Part shown: in pieces, positions 36,835 through 45,884 of the stretch
Numbering within the stretch: the first letter of the stretch is position 1
Layout: each line of letters begins with the position of its first letter
Source: Candidatus Enterocloster excrementipullorum
GTDB lineage: Bacteria > Bacillota > Clostridia > Lachnospirales > Lachnospiraceae
Direction of reading: 5' to 3'
NCBI GenBank assembly: GCA_019119575.1
Contig: DWWT01000002.1
Coordinates: forward strand, 62,001 to 126,000
Length of the DNA: 64,000 nt
Notes under the pieces: model-generated
Told to the model about the DNA's origin: nothing
Databases searched by the model: none
Seen by the model: only the letters and a program-made list of their open reading frames with translations
Position numbers and translations under genes: made by a program

Positions 36835-37374
36835 CTATTCATGAAATTCCGTGATTCCTACATTCTCATATTCATCCATCTCCAGAACCACATAGTGCGT
36901 ATCATCTCCCATAACAGCTCTTCCGTCTGTCACTTCTATGGAGTCCGTATCAAAATCCTTTACCGCATTTATAAGCGCATCGGAGTAAAGCGCATCCAGT
37001 CCGATCTCCTTTAACCCTTCCTCATCTTCAACTGTCTTTTCCTCCCCGCCCAGATATACTTTCACCGGATAATTGCACAGCGGATCCAGGTACTCGGTGG
37101 TAAGCCCCGTCGTAATCTCCATCTGAACCACAGAGGCTCCGGAACGGAACAAATCCATATACAGATCCTCATCTTCCTCCTCCTCGGAGAAAACGGCATC
37201 CTCCACTGACTCTTCCATGCGCGGGGCAGCCTCTGTCTCCTCCGCGCTCTGAGAAGTTTCCGCTTCTGTCGTATTTTTGGGGGCCGTCTTTCCGGTATCG
37301 CCCGTCACATATGCACAGCCTGTGAGATAGAGAACTGCTGCAAGCGCTGCCGCCATTGCTCGTTTGTTTTTCAT
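36835..37374 (-). CDS. Hypothetical lipoprotein
   Basis: A 179-residue protein with a lipobox (VLYLTGC, Cys near 20) and a Thr/Glu-rich acidic linker to about residue 70. The compact C-terminal domain (MEITTGLTTEYLDPLCNYPVKVYLGGEEKTVEDEEGLKEIG) has no name that I recognise. It is attached to the outer face of the membrane. It is monocistronic, between a terminator and the sensor kinase operon; AGGAG precedes the ATG. Confidence 0.75.
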   Translation of the reverse strand: MKNKRAMAAALAAVLYLTGCAYVTGDTGKTAPKNTTEAETSQSAEETEAAPRMEESVEDAVFSEEEEDEDLYMDLFRSGASVVQMEITTGLTTEYLDPLCNYPVKVYLGGEEKTVEDEEGLKEIGLDALYSDALINAVKDFDTDSIEVTDGRAVMGDDTHYVVLEMDEYENVGITEFHE

Positions 37375-37497
37375 AATTTTTTCTCCTGTCCTGCTACTAT
37401 ATTTTCCAGCGTTCCCGCCGGTATTCTCACTATAGCAGATCCAGGTAAATTTCCCATTTACGCTTCCTAAAGATTTGTAAAGATTTCCATTGCCCCG

Positions 37498-39123
37498 TCA
37501 TTCCTCGCTCTGTCCAAGAGGAAAATCAAAAACAAATTCCGCTGACAGCCCCGGTGAAGGAGGATCCGCAAGCCTTATGCTTCCTCCGTGAAGCTCGGCA
37601 ATCCTCCGGCTGATCGCAAGCCCCAGGCCGGAGCCATGTCCGCCGCCCCGCGCGGAGTCGCCTGTGGCAAAAGGAAGGAACAGCCTGTCCTTCAAATCAT
37701 CGGGAATTCCCATTCCGTTGTCCCCGACGCGCACCCGAACGCGCAGCTCTGCCTTCTCCACCCGGATCAAGATCCGGGTTCCCGGCGGATTGTACTTCAT
37801 GGCATTATTGATTATATTTTCCAAAGCCCGGCAAAACAAGGCTCCGTCCAGATCACAGAAAATCGGCTCATCCGGAATATCTGCCTCCGCCTCAAATCCC
37901 GCGAGCTCAATCTCTCCCCACCGGCCGGCAATGTACTCCCTCACGGCCTGGCATATATCCTCCCGGCGCAGGCGCACCGGCACCTGAGGATGATCCAGCT
38001 TGCTGTACTCATGAAAGGATAAAAGAAGCTCATTTACCCGCCGGGTTCTCTGAGAAATAACTTTCAAATACATTTCCCGGTCTTTCTCGGGCACCATTCC
38101 CTCCCGCAGGGCATCCGCATAGCCCTGGATTACGGTGAGCGGCGTCTTCAAATCGTGAGAGACATCGGCCAGAAGCCTTCGCTTCTCCTCATCCAGACGT
38201 CTCCTCTCCTCCTCGCTCTCTTGCAGCCGCTTCTCCATCTGAACAAAATTGTCCGCCAGCTCCTCAAACTCCCTTGGGCCCTCATATGCCTCCAGACCGC
38301 TGGGAAGGCCGCTGGAGTAATTCCGGATAGCTGTATTTAAAGGAGTCAGAAGCTTTCCCGTCTTCTTTCCAAACTGCCGGATGCAGAAAAATGCGGCTGC
38401 GGCATAAGCCGGAAGAAAAAGCCACCTCGCCTGATCCAAAACCTCATAAGCCTGTACATATGCCTCAAAACGCCACTGCGGCATAAAAAATACCAGCTGT
38501 CTCTCCCGTCCCTGCCTGTCTGTGTACGTACGGCGGTATATATCGCGTCCCTGGGAATCCTTCCCCTGAAGATACCGCAGCTCTGCTTCCGTAAGCTTTT
38601 CCCGATCCTCCAGAAGGCTTCCTTCTGTCCGGCGCAGATTTCTGTCAAAAAGGGCATAGCCGCTGACAAATGGCTCCCCGGCCTCCCCATATGCAACACG
38701 GGTCACCAGCCATCCCCCTTTGCCTTCCTCCTCCGTCAGTCCTTCCCCCGGAAGTTCCGCCGCCAGTATACGGGTGTTGGAATCGTAATCCGGAATACAG
38801 TCCAGCGCCTCATTTTCCGGCAGCTCTCCCTCCGCTCCGGCTTGAGCCGCCAGCCTCCCATCCGGATCAAACAGAAACGCCCCGGCCCCGCTTCCCAAAT
38901 ATTTTTCGACATCCAGACTTTCAAAGCCTTCATCCCCCTTCCGGGCCGCTTCCTCAAAAAAGGCTTCCGCATCCGGAACAGGAGCCTTCTTGTTCAGATA
39001 GAGGGACGCGCCCAGAGATCCTGCCGCTGCTATCGCCAGAATCAACAGGGTAAATTCCGCGTAATTGACAGCCAGAAAGCCCCGGAGGCTTCCCGGCCTG
39101 CTTTTAAAATTTTTTATCTTCAA
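37498..39123 (-). CDS. Sensor histidine kinase
   Basis: A 541-residue kinase with two transmembrane helices (near residues 19-43 and about 232-255) enclosing a 190-residue extracytoplasmic sensor rich in acidic residues. A HAMP-like linker is followed by the H-box DVSHDLKTPLTVIQGYADAL near 325 and an HATPase with N-box (IINNAMKYNP), G1 (DNGMGIPDDL) and G2 (GHGSGLGLAI) motifs. The start overlaps the response regulator gene by 20 bp, so the pair is coupled. The signal is unknown. Confidence 0.94.
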   Translation of the reverse strand: MKIKNFKSRPGSLRGFLAVNYAEFTLLILAIAAAGSLGASLYLNKKAPVPDAEAFFEEAARKGDEGFESLDVEKYLGSGAGAFLFDPDGRLAAQAGAEGELPENEALDCIPDYDSNTRILAAELPGEGLTEEEGKGGWLVTRVAYGEAGEPFVSGYALFDRNLRRTEGSLLEDREKLTEAELRYLQGKDSQGRDIYRRTYTDRQGRERQLVFFMPQWRFEAYVQAYEVLDQARWLFLPAYAAAAFFCIRQFGKKTGKLLTPLNTAIRNYSSGLPSGLEAYEGPREFEELADNFVQMEKRLQESEEERRRLDEEKRRLLADVSHDLKTPLTVIQGYADALREGMVPEKDREMYLKVISQRTRRVNELLLSFHEYSKLDHPQVPVRLRREDICQAVREYIAGRWGEIELAGFEAEADIPDEPIFCDLDGALFCRALENIINNAMKYNPPGTRILIRVEKAELRVRVRVGDNGMGIPDDLKDRLFLPFATGDSARGGGHGSGLGLAISRRIAELHGGSIRLADPPSPGLSAEFVFDFPLGQSEE

Positions 39124-39817
39124 TTTTGTACCCGATTCCTCTTATCGTTTTTATATAGCGGGGATGCTTAGGGTCATCCTCTATCTTTTCCCGCAGCTTG
39201 GAAATATGCACCATCATGGTCTTTTCATCGCTTTCCATGAATTCTCCATTCCCGTTCTCATAGAGCTGCGCCTTGGTATAGACCCGCCCGGGCGTCCGCA
39301 TAAGCTTATTCAGAATCCGGTATTCCGTGGGAGTCAGGCTGATGGGCCGGCCATTTTTTGTTACAGTCATCCCCTCTGCATCCAGGCACAGCTCTCCCAG
39401 CTGCAAAAGCTTCTGCTCTTTCCTGGTATCCGCGGCTCCCAGCTCGTAAAACCGCCGCAGATTGGACTGCACCCGCGCCACCGCCTCCATGGGATTAAAA
39501 GGCTTTGTCAGATAGTCATCCGCCCCGAGCTGCAGTCCCAGAATCCGGTCATAATCCTGATCCCTGGCAGACAGAAAGAGAATCGGGATATTGCTTACCT
39601 CCCGAATCTTCCTGGCCAGCTCCCAGCCGTCCATCCGGGGCATCATCACATCCAGAAGGGCCAGGTCCACGTGCTCCTGGCCGAACAGCCGCCAGGCCTC
39701 CAGCCCGTCCGGGGCCGTGAGTACCTGGTAGCCGCTGTTTTTCAGATACAAACATAAGAGATTGACAATATCCGGATCATCCTCCGCAATCAAAATTGTG
39801 CGCTGCACGCTGTTCAC
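39104..39817 (-). CDS. OmpR/PhoB-family response regulator
   Basis: A 237-residue regulator with a receiver domain (acidic pair EDDPD near residue 12, phospho-acceptor Asp in ALLDVMMPRMDG, Lys in YLTKPFNP) and a C-terminal winged helix (ISLTPTEYRILNKLMRTPGRVYTKAQL, VHISKLREKIED, IRGIGYKIE). It partners the kinase at 37498. No target operon is obvious nearby. Confidence 0.95.
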   Translation of the reverse strand: MNSVQRTILIAEDDPDIVNLLCLYLKNSGYQVLTAPDGLEAWRLFGQEHVDLALLDVMMPRMDGWELARKIREVSNIPILFLSARDQDYDRILGLQLGADDYLTKPFNPMEAVARVQSNLRRFYELGAADTRKEQKLLQLGELCLDAEGMTVTKNGRPISLTPTEYRILNKLMRTPGRVYTKAQLYENGNGEFMESDEKTMMVHISKLREKIEDDPKHPRYIKTIRGIGYKIEDKKF

Positions 39818-39832
39818 CTCCCGTATTTTTCT

Positions 39833-39856
39833 CTAGAGCATGTAAACATGCTTTAG
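39833..39856. repeat. Short palindrome resembling MITE ends
   Basis: AGCATGTAAACATGCT (39837-39852) is a palindrome flanked by CTAG and TTAG. Its ends resemble the AGCGTGT/ACACGCT ends of the element at 46792-46978, and the flanks match a YTAR-type target. TTAG contributes the M20 stop codon. It could be a solo footprint or chance. Confidence 0.4.
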
Positions 39857-41295
39857 TCCGGCACCACCGGCACCGCATCCGCCGGTATGGGGCACACATA
39901 GCCTGCCGCCGTCCTCTTTTCAAATTCCTCCCGCGCCGCCGCGAGAAGCTCCGGCTTCTCAAAGAGCTCCACCGCAGCCGCAGCCAGCACCTTCCCCGCA
40001 TGGACCGCCGCCTTATGGCCGATGGATGTGCCGCCGCTGGAGACATTCTGCCAGCTGTGTCCCGGGCAGCCGTTGGGCCAAGCCGCCACATGGATCTGGG
40101 CCGTGGGTGTCAGCCAGCTCACATCCCCTACATCCGTGGAGCCTGGGGTGAAGGCCTCCCCCTTATACAGAGGCGCCAAAAAGGCATTCATGGCATGCCC
40201 CGCCTTCTTCTGCATGGCCTGCACTTCCTCCTTGGCCGCCGCGTCATATTCCGCCGCTACGCCGGGGACTCCATCGCTCCCCGCATACGTCCCGGCCAGG
40301 GCGTCCGCGAACTCCAGTTCCTCCTGCGTGTAGGAGGGCACGCCCAGCTCCTTAAAATTATCGTACAGAACCTGCTCCAGGACAGAATTCGGCACTGTGT
40401 CCGCCAGCCCGTCAATAAACTTCTTCTCCACCTTGGTGTCCGTCATCAGGGCAGCCCCCTGAGCAATCCGATCCACCCGCTCCTGGAGCTCCACTGCCTC
40501 CGCCACATGGTTGGAGCGCACCATATAGAGCACGCTGGCCTTCGGCTGCACCACATTGGGGCTCACGCCGCCGGTGTCTGTGATAGCATAATGGATTCTG
40601 GCCTTATCGCTGGTGTGCTCCCGCAGGAACTGGACGCCAATGTTCATCAGCTCCACCGCATCCAGGGCGCTGCGCCCCTTCTCCGGCGCTCCCGCCGCGT
40701 GGGAGGCCACGCCGGAAAACTTGTACTGTGTCTGGATGCAGGAGTTGGAAGAGCCGGTATTCACCTCATTTACATCCTCCGGATGCCAGGTGAGAGCCGC
40801 GTCCAGGGATTTCCACAGGCCGTCCCTGGCCATAAACGCCTTGGCCGCTCCCCCCTCCTCACCGGGACAGCCGTACAAAATCACGGTTCCCGGCTTTTTG
40901 CTCTTCTCCAGATATGCCTTTATCCCTATGGCCGCGGCCATAGCTCCCGCTCCCAGAAGGTTGTGTCCGCAGCCATGGCCGCAGCCGCCCGGGATATGCT
41001 CTCTCGGCTCTGTGCACCCCGCCTTCTGGGACAGGCCGGACAGAGCGTCATATTCCGCCAGGATTCCGATCCGGGGGCTCCCCGTTCCAAAGCTCGCGGC
41101 AAACGCAGTGGGGATATTGCAGATCCCCTCCTCCACCAAGAAGCCTTCCTCCCGCAGCACGCGGCAGTAGTAGGCGGCGGATTTTTCCTCCTGCAGGGAC
41201 AGCTCCGCATACTCCCATATCTGGTCCGCCGCCCGGCAGATCACCTCTTTCTTCTCCTCAACGGCATTGACCGCCGTCTGCTTTTCCTGATTCAT
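39853..41295 (-). CDS. M20-family amidohydrolase (AbgB-like)
   Basis: A 480-residue zinc hydrolase of the p-aminobenzoyl-glutamate hydrolase/aminoacylase type. It has ILAEYDALSG near residue 77, the metal site CGHGCGHNLLGAG near 107, catalytic GCPGEEGGAAK near 140, and the late motif SDVGDVSWLTP-like TDVGDVSWLTPTAQIH. It probably cleaves an N-acyl or peptide-linked amino acid imported by the ABC system just upstream. The start at 41295 has AGGAGG 8 nt upstream; two earlier ATGs are poorly spaced. Confidence 0.92.
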   Translation of the reverse strand: MNQEKQTAVNAVEEKKEVICRAADQIWEYAELSLQEEKSAAYYCRVLREEGFLVEEGICNIPTAFAASFGTGSPRIGILAEYDALSGLSQKAGCTEPREHIPGGCGHGCGHNLLGAGAMAAAIGIKAYLEKSKKPGTVILYGCPGEEGGAAKAFMARDGLWKSLDAALTWHPEDVNEVNTGSSNSCIQTQYKFSGVASHAAGAPEKGRSALDAVELMNIGVQFLREHTSDKARIHYAITDTGGVSPNVVQPKASVLYMVRSNHVAEAVELQERVDRIAQGAALMTDTKVEKKFIDGLADTVPNSVLEQVLYDNFKELGVPSYTQEELEFADALAGTYAGSDGVPGVAAEYDAAAKEEVQAMQKKAGHAMNAFLAPLYKGEAFTPGSTDVGDVSWLTPTAQIHVAAWPNGCPGHSWQNVSSGGTSIGHKAAVHAGKVLAAAAVELFEKPELLAAAREEFEKRTAAGYVCPIPADAVPVVPD

Positions 41296-41451
41296 GTCCA
41301 TATCCTCCTGATTTTCAAAAATCCCGAAAAGCCGCAAGCCTCCGGGATCACTGCCGGCCTTCCCGGCTGTCTGTATTTCGTCTAATCACTTGTCTGAATC
41401 TCCGCCTGCCGCGCTGCCGTCAGGACGTATCCGCACATGCACTCCCGCCGC

Positions 41452-42228
41452 TTACAGCACCTTGGCCAAAAAGTCCTTCAAACGGGGGTTCTGCGGGTTT
41501 CCGAAAATGTCTTCCGGGCTGCCCTGCTCCAAGAGCTTGCCGTCCGCCATAAACAGCACCCGGTTTCCCACCTCTCGGGCAAATCCCATCTCGTGGGTCA
41601 CAACCACCATGGTCATCCCCTCGTGGGCCAGCTCCTTCATAACATCCAGCACCTCGCCCACCATCTCCGGGTCAAGCGCGGATGTAGGCTCGTCAAAGAG
41701 CATTACCTCCGGCTCCATAGCCAGGGCCCGCACAATGGCCACGCGCTGTTTCTGGCCGCCGGAAAGCTGTATGGGATAAGCGGAAGCCCGATCCTTCAGT
41801 CCCACCCGGTCGAGAAGCTCCAGGGCTTTTTTCTCCGCCTCCGCCCGGGACATCCCCTTGACCTTCATGGGAGCGAGCACCATATTGTCCAGAATCGTCA
41901 TATGGGGGAACAGGTTAAAATGCTGAAACACCATTCCCATCTTCTGGCGGAGCCCGTCAATATCCAGCTTCACCATTTTCCCCTGTTCGTTTTTATACTT
42001 TTTCTTGGTGATATCCACGCCGTTAAACACAATGGATCCGCCCGTAGGCTCCTCCAGGAGGTTCAGACTCCGCAGAAGCGTGGACTTGCCGGAGCCGGAT
42101 GGGCCGATCACGGCCATCACATCGCCCCTGCAGATATCCACCGTCACTCCGTCCAGTGCCTTGATGGCACCCATATTGTAATATTTCTTTAAATCCGTCA
42201 CCTGGATCAAACTATCTCTTGTCGCCAC
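41452..42228 (-). CDS. Amino-acid ABC transporter, ATP-binding protein
   Basis: A 258-residue ATPase of the polar-amino-acid type. It has Walker [16 protein letters not shown] near residue 41, the Q-loop, signature [15 protein letters not shown] near 155, Walker [14 protein letters not shown], and VTHEMGFA. A short insertion around residues 75-90 ([18 protein letters not shown]) is longer than in the paralogue at 25689. Its start overlaps the permease by 17 bp. Confidence 0.95.
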   Translation of the reverse strand: MATRDSLIQVTDLKKYYNMGAIKALDGVTVDICRGDVMAVIGPSGSGKSTLLRSLNLLEEPTGGSIVFNGVDITKKKYKNEQGKMVKLDIDGLRQKMGMVFQHFNLFPHMTILDNMVLAPMKVKGMSRAEAEKKALELLDRVGLKDRASAYPIQLSGGQKQRVAIVRALAMEPEVMLFDEPTSALDPEMVGEVLDVMKELAHEGMTMVVVTHEMGFAREVGNRVLFMADGKLLEQGSPEDIFGNPQNPRLKDFLAKVL

Positions 42229-42997
42229 GGCTCATCCTCCTCTCGAAATGGGCAATCACCTTGGATGTGGGGAAGCACAGGCAGAAATAAATCGCCGTAG
42301 CCACCAGCAGAGGCTCTACCATGATAAAGGTTGCGCCCCGAACCGCATTCACCGCTGACATGATATCCTGCACGCCGATGGTGTAGGTGATAGCCGACTC
42401 CTTGATAATTACTACGAATTCATTGGCAATGGCCGGGAGAATATTTTTAAGCGCCTGCGGGAAAATGATATAGCGCAGGTTCTGCTTCTGGGACAGGCCC
42501 AGAGAACGCGCCGCTTCGGTCTGGCCGGAATCAATGGACTGAATGCCCGCCCGGATGATCTCGCACAGATAGGCCCCGGAGTTCATTCCCAATGCGACCA
42601 CGCCGGGAAGGAAGCGGTTAAACCGCAGAAAACCAAAGAGCTGGAATCCCGGCAGCTCGATGATGCTGAATATACCGTAGTAGATAACCCAAACCTGCAC
42701 GATTACGGGAGTAGAACGCAATATCTCCACATACGCCGTAGCGATAAACGACAGGGGGTTAAACCGGCTGACAGCGGCCAGAAACCCCTGCTCCCGCAGA
42801 TGGCCGTCCGCATTCAGTCCCAGAGAGCGGAAGGGCCGCACATTTGACATGCGCATGAGGGCCAGCAGCAGGGCCAGGCAGAATCCGATCACCACGGTAA
42901 ACAGGGCCAGAAGAATGGTCACCAGCATTCCCTGCCAGAAAAGCTCGGCATAGGGGACGATCAGTTGAAAATTTTCCCATCTTACAAATTGATCCAT
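42212..42997 (-). CDS. Amino-acid ABC transporter, permease
   Basis: A 261-residue HisM-type permease with about five helices. The EAA loop reads [35 protein letters not shown] near residues 155-190. A hydrophilic insert near residues 48-72 follows helix 1. It forms the channel of the second importer. Confidence 0.94.
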   Translation of the reverse strand: MDQFVRWENFQLIVPYAELFWQGMLVTILLALFTVVIGFCLALLLALMRMSNVRPFRSLGLNADGHLREQGFLAAVSRFNPLSFIATAYVEILRSTPVIVQVWVIYYGIFSIIELPGFQLFGFLRFNRFLPGVVALGMNSGAYLCEIIRAGIQSIDSGQTEAARSLGLSQKQNLRYIIFPQALKNILPAIANEFVVIIKESAITYTIGVQDIMSAVNAVRGATFIMVEPLLVATAIYFCLCFPTSKVIAHFERRMSRGDKR

Positions 42998-43120
42998 TGG
43001 GGCGCTCCTTTCCTTTTAAGAAACAGCTGCGGCGGTTCTGCCGCGGACAGCCGAAAGCGGCGGGAAGCCCATTGGCAAAACAGATGTCAAACTCCCGCCG
43101 CTTCTATCATTTCCGAACGC

Positions 43121-44086
43121 TTATTCCTGTGTCTGTACGTTTCCTTCCGCATCCAGCAGACCTTCATATGTCTGACCGGAAGCCAGCTCATTTGCCTCGG
43201 CCACAAAAGCATCCATGCTTCCATCCTCAATCGCCGCGGCAATTGCCTCGTTCACCGCCGCAAGCAGCGCATCGTTGTCCTTGCTCACGCCGATGGCGGA
43301 ACCGGCCACATCATAGGGAACATCCATCACAATTTCCAGATCCGGATAATTCTTCTGATAGCTCTCCGCCACTACGGTCTCAATATATGCTGCGTCCAGC
43401 TTGCCCGCCAGAAGCTCCGCGATGATATCCGTCACCTTGGGCAGGGAGATAATATCCGCATCCGGGCTGTTGGTGTTTGCCAGATCCAGCTGAATGGAGC
43501 CTGTCTGCGCGCCTACGGACACATCCGGCTTGTTGATCGCCTCAAAGGAATTGTAGGTCTCAGCGTTGGCCTTCACCGTCACCAGGGACTGGCCGCCGGT
43601 GTAATAAATGTCAGAGAAATTCATAATGTTTTCCCGCTTGGGATCCGGGGAAAGTCCTGCCATCCCTAAGTCAACGGACTTTGTCTGAAGCTCGCTCAGC
43701 ACGCCGTCAAAGTCTACGGTGATCACTTCCAGCTCCAGGCCCATATAATCTGCTATGTACTGTGCCAGCGCCATATCAAAGCCGGCCAGGGTGGGAGTTC
43801 CGTCCTCGCCGATGGCGTAGAACTCATAGGGCGCGAAGTCCGGGCTGGTGGCAACCGTCAGCTTGCCCTCCGTAACGGTCTCTACCGCTGCGGCCGCGCT
43901 CTCGGCCTCGGCGCTCTCCGCTCCGGCTTCCGTCTCTGCCGCCTCGCTGCTCTCTGCACTCTCAGCGGTCTCGGCCGCGGCCGCCGTCGTCTCGGCTGCC
44001 GTGGTTTCTGCCTGGCCTCCGGAGCAGGCCGCAAGGGACGCTGCCATCAGAGCTGACAGAGTAACTGCCAAAAACTTCTTTTTCAT
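43121..44086 (-). CDS. Amino-acid-binding lipoprotein of ABC transporter
   Basis: A 321-residue class 3 binding protein with a lipobox (SLAAC, Cys near 21), an Ala/Glu/Thr-rich linker to about 72, and then the binding fold (KLTVATSPDFAPYEFYAI, GFDMALAQYIADYMG, LGMAGLSPDPKRENIMNFSD). The fold resembles cationic or broad amino-acid binders. An ArgR-like operator overlaps the promoter, hinting at arginine or ornithine control. Confidence 0.93.
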   Translation of the reverse strand: MKKKFLAVTLSALMAASLAACSGGQAETTAAETTAAAAETAESAESSEAAETEAGAESAEAESAAAAVETVTEGKLTVATSPDFAPYEFYAIGEDGTPTLAGFDMALAQYIADYMGLELEVITVDFDGVLSELQTKSVDLGMAGLSPDPKRENIMNFSDIYYTGGQSLVTVKANAETYNSFEAINKPDVSVGAQTGSIQLDLANTNSPDADIISLPKVTDIIAELLAGKLDAAYIETVVAESYQKNYPDLEIVMDVPYDVAGSAIGVSKDNDALLAAVNEAIAAAIEDGSMDAFVAEANELASGQTYEGLLDAEGNVQTQE

Positions 44087-44103
44087 AATTTCTCCTCCTG
44101 TTT

Positions 44104-44140
44104 ATGAATAAATATTAAAGATATCTAAATGTTTATTCAT
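44104..44140 (-). promoter_or_regulatory. ArgR-like operator pair
   Basis: On the minus strand TGAATAAACATTTA and TTAATATTTATTCA each differ by one or two bases from the ARG-box core TGAATWWWWATTCA. Their centres are 21 bp apart, the usual spacing of paired ARG boxes. The whole 37-bp block is an inverted repeat at the probable transcription start. Confidence 0.6.
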
Positions 44141-44166
44141 TATAACAGATTTTAAAAATTAATCAA
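44139..44166 (-). promoter_or_regulatory. Promoter of the second ABC importer/M20 operon
   Basis: On the minus strand TTGATT (44161-44166) and TATAAT (44139-44144) are separated by 16 bp. The -10 touches the ArgR-like operator. Confidence 0.75.
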
Positions 44167-44169
44167 GCG

Positions 44170-45222
44170 CTATTTGCAAATTCCTGACTGTTCCCTGTAA
44201 TCCGCCAGCAGCTTTTCAATCTGCAGGTTCAAATTCTCCGGCATGCCGCCGTTTTGTTTTCCGGCCAGCCTAAGCCATAGCTCCAGGTTCTGGTATCTCT
44301 TTCCCTCCGGTTTTTCCGCGGCCCGTATCTTCACCTGGGCGCTCCGCTGTTCAAGCATGGGAATTACCACATAATACAGGCGGTCATCCGCAAAGGAGAG
44401 GTATCCCAGCTCCCGGCCCTCCCGGTTTTTCAGGTACAGCCTGTGCTTCTGAATACGGGATGGATACAGAACCTCCCCGCTTTTTGCAGCCGTTCGGCCG
44501 CTTCGCTCCAGCATGGCGGGCATAAAATAAATTTCCCTGCCCGCCGCATCCTCCGTCCGCTCCTTTGCCAGCTCTCCCAAAAGAGCTGTGCCGTCGATGA
44601 ACTGCTGGGCCAGAAGGTAGGCGAGCTCCGCCTGTACCCGGCTGCGCAGGCCCGCAGACAGTCCCGGGCGGGACGGGGACGGATCCCGGGCAGAATCTGT
44701 CTCCCAACCGCCGAAGACCGCCCGGGCCGCATGCTGCGGCCGGACGGCATCCTCTTCCTCCAATATCTGTTTGCTGCAGCGGTACATGCTCAAAAGGAAC
44801 AGCGGGAAATCCTCTTCCACCGTCCAGAGATACCTGCCCCTGGAAATACAGAAGCTCCCCAAAACCTCTCCGCCATGCCCCTCCGCGTACTGGAGCACCT
44901 CCCGCTCCCTGTACGCATGGATATTGACGGGGGCATCCCAGGCAGGGCTTTCGTTTCTTTCCGCAGGTTTTCCCTGCCCTCTGCCATCTCCCTGCCTTCC
45001 GGCTGTGCCGTCCGCCTGCGGCGCTCTCCCCTTCAAAAGGGAATACGCCCGGTTAATCTCCTGGGCCCGCAGGTGGCGGCGTCCCTGGCGCTCCTCTTCC
45101 TCCTGCCGGCCGCCCGCATCGGGGTGTACCCTGCGCATCAGCTCCCGATATCTCTTTTTTATGGCTTCCTGTCCCGCTTCCGGAGAAACTCCCAGGATTT
45201 TACAGGCCTCGTGTTCCGTCAT
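44170..45222 (-). CDS. DnaJ-domain protein
   Basis: A 350-residue protein with an N-terminal J domain (EACKILGVSPEAGQEAIKKRYRELMRRVHPDAG, HPD intact). No Gly/Phe region or zinc centre follows, so it is not a canonical DnaJ. The remaining 270 residues have no named family that I recognise; they contain a Gly/Arg/Gln-rich linker near residue 75 and a region with RYLWTVEEDFPLFLLSMYRCSKQILEE. It may recruit DnaK to a specific client. ATG at 45222 is chosen for its GAGAG upstream. Confidence 0.82.
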   Translation of the reverse strand: MTEHEACKILGVSPEAGQEAIKKRYRELMRRVHPDAGGRQEEEERQGRRHLRAQEINRAYSLLKGRAPQADGTAGRQGDGRGQGKPAERNESPAWDAPVNIHAYREREVLQYAEGHGGEVLGSFCISRGRYLWTVEEDFPLFLLSMYRCSKQILEEEDAVRPQHAARAVFGGWETDSARDPSPSRPGLSAGLRSRVQAELAYLLAQQFIDGTALLGELAKERTEDAAGREIYFMPAMLERSGRTAAKSGEVLYPSRIQKHRLYLKNREGRELGYLSFADDRLYYVVIPMLEQRSAQVKIRAAEKPEGKRYQNLELWLRLAGKQNGGMPENLNLQIEKLLADYREQSGICK

Positions 45223-45267
45223 ACCGCTCTCTCTGTATCCTTTCGCCCGCATTTGCGGGCCGATATT

Positions 45268-45783
45268 TTATTGTTCCAATTCTACAAGCTGGTAGGCCCG
45301 GCTTCCCAGGCCGATCGCCTCCGCATTTTCCAGGGTATGGATCCCGTTCCGGTCCGCGATTCGTGCCATCAGGCTTTCATTTCCCTCCGCCTGGGATACC
45401 AGATCAATGCAGGCCTGGTCCAGGGCCACCGGGTCATTGGACGCCAGAATGCCTATGTCGTGGATGTCCGGCTCCGCCGGATTTCCGTCGCAGTCGCAGT
45501 CAATGGAAATGCGGTTCATCACATTAATATACGTAATCCGTTCCCCATTGTCAAGGTAATCCGAAACTGCCTTTCCCGCATCCCCCATGGCTTCCAGGAA
45601 CGCATCCTGTTCCCCGGCAAGCCCGGTCTTGCTGGTTCCCCCGGAATGAATCCAGCTCTTTCCCTCGCTGGAGCCCAGTCCGATGGAAATGTTTTTGATC
45701 GCCCCGCCAAAGCCCGCCATGGCATGGCCCTTAAAATGTGAGAGCACCAGGTAGGAGTCATAGTCCCCAAAGGCTGCTCCCAC
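45268..45783 (-). pseudogene. DUF362-family protein, N-terminally truncated
   Basis: These 171 residues match the C-terminal part of DUF362 proteins (YLVLSHFKGHAMAGFGGAIKNISIGLGSSEGK, CDCDGNPAEPDIHDIGILASNDPVALDQACIDLV). The usual N-terminal portion, more than 100 residues, is missing: an in-frame TAA lies about 40 nt upstream of the first possible start. A ribosome binding site AGGAGG sits 7 nt before an in-frame CTG (45798) and about 20 nt before the GTG at 45783. It is probably a remnant, though a short expressed form is possible. Confidence 0.72.
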
Positions 45784-45884
45784 AAAATTTTCTGTCAGCC
45801 TTTTTCCTCCTTGTATAAGCTGATTTTATCTTACTTTAAAGACCTAACAAGGAGATAACAAAACAAGAAAATTTTTATAAACAA

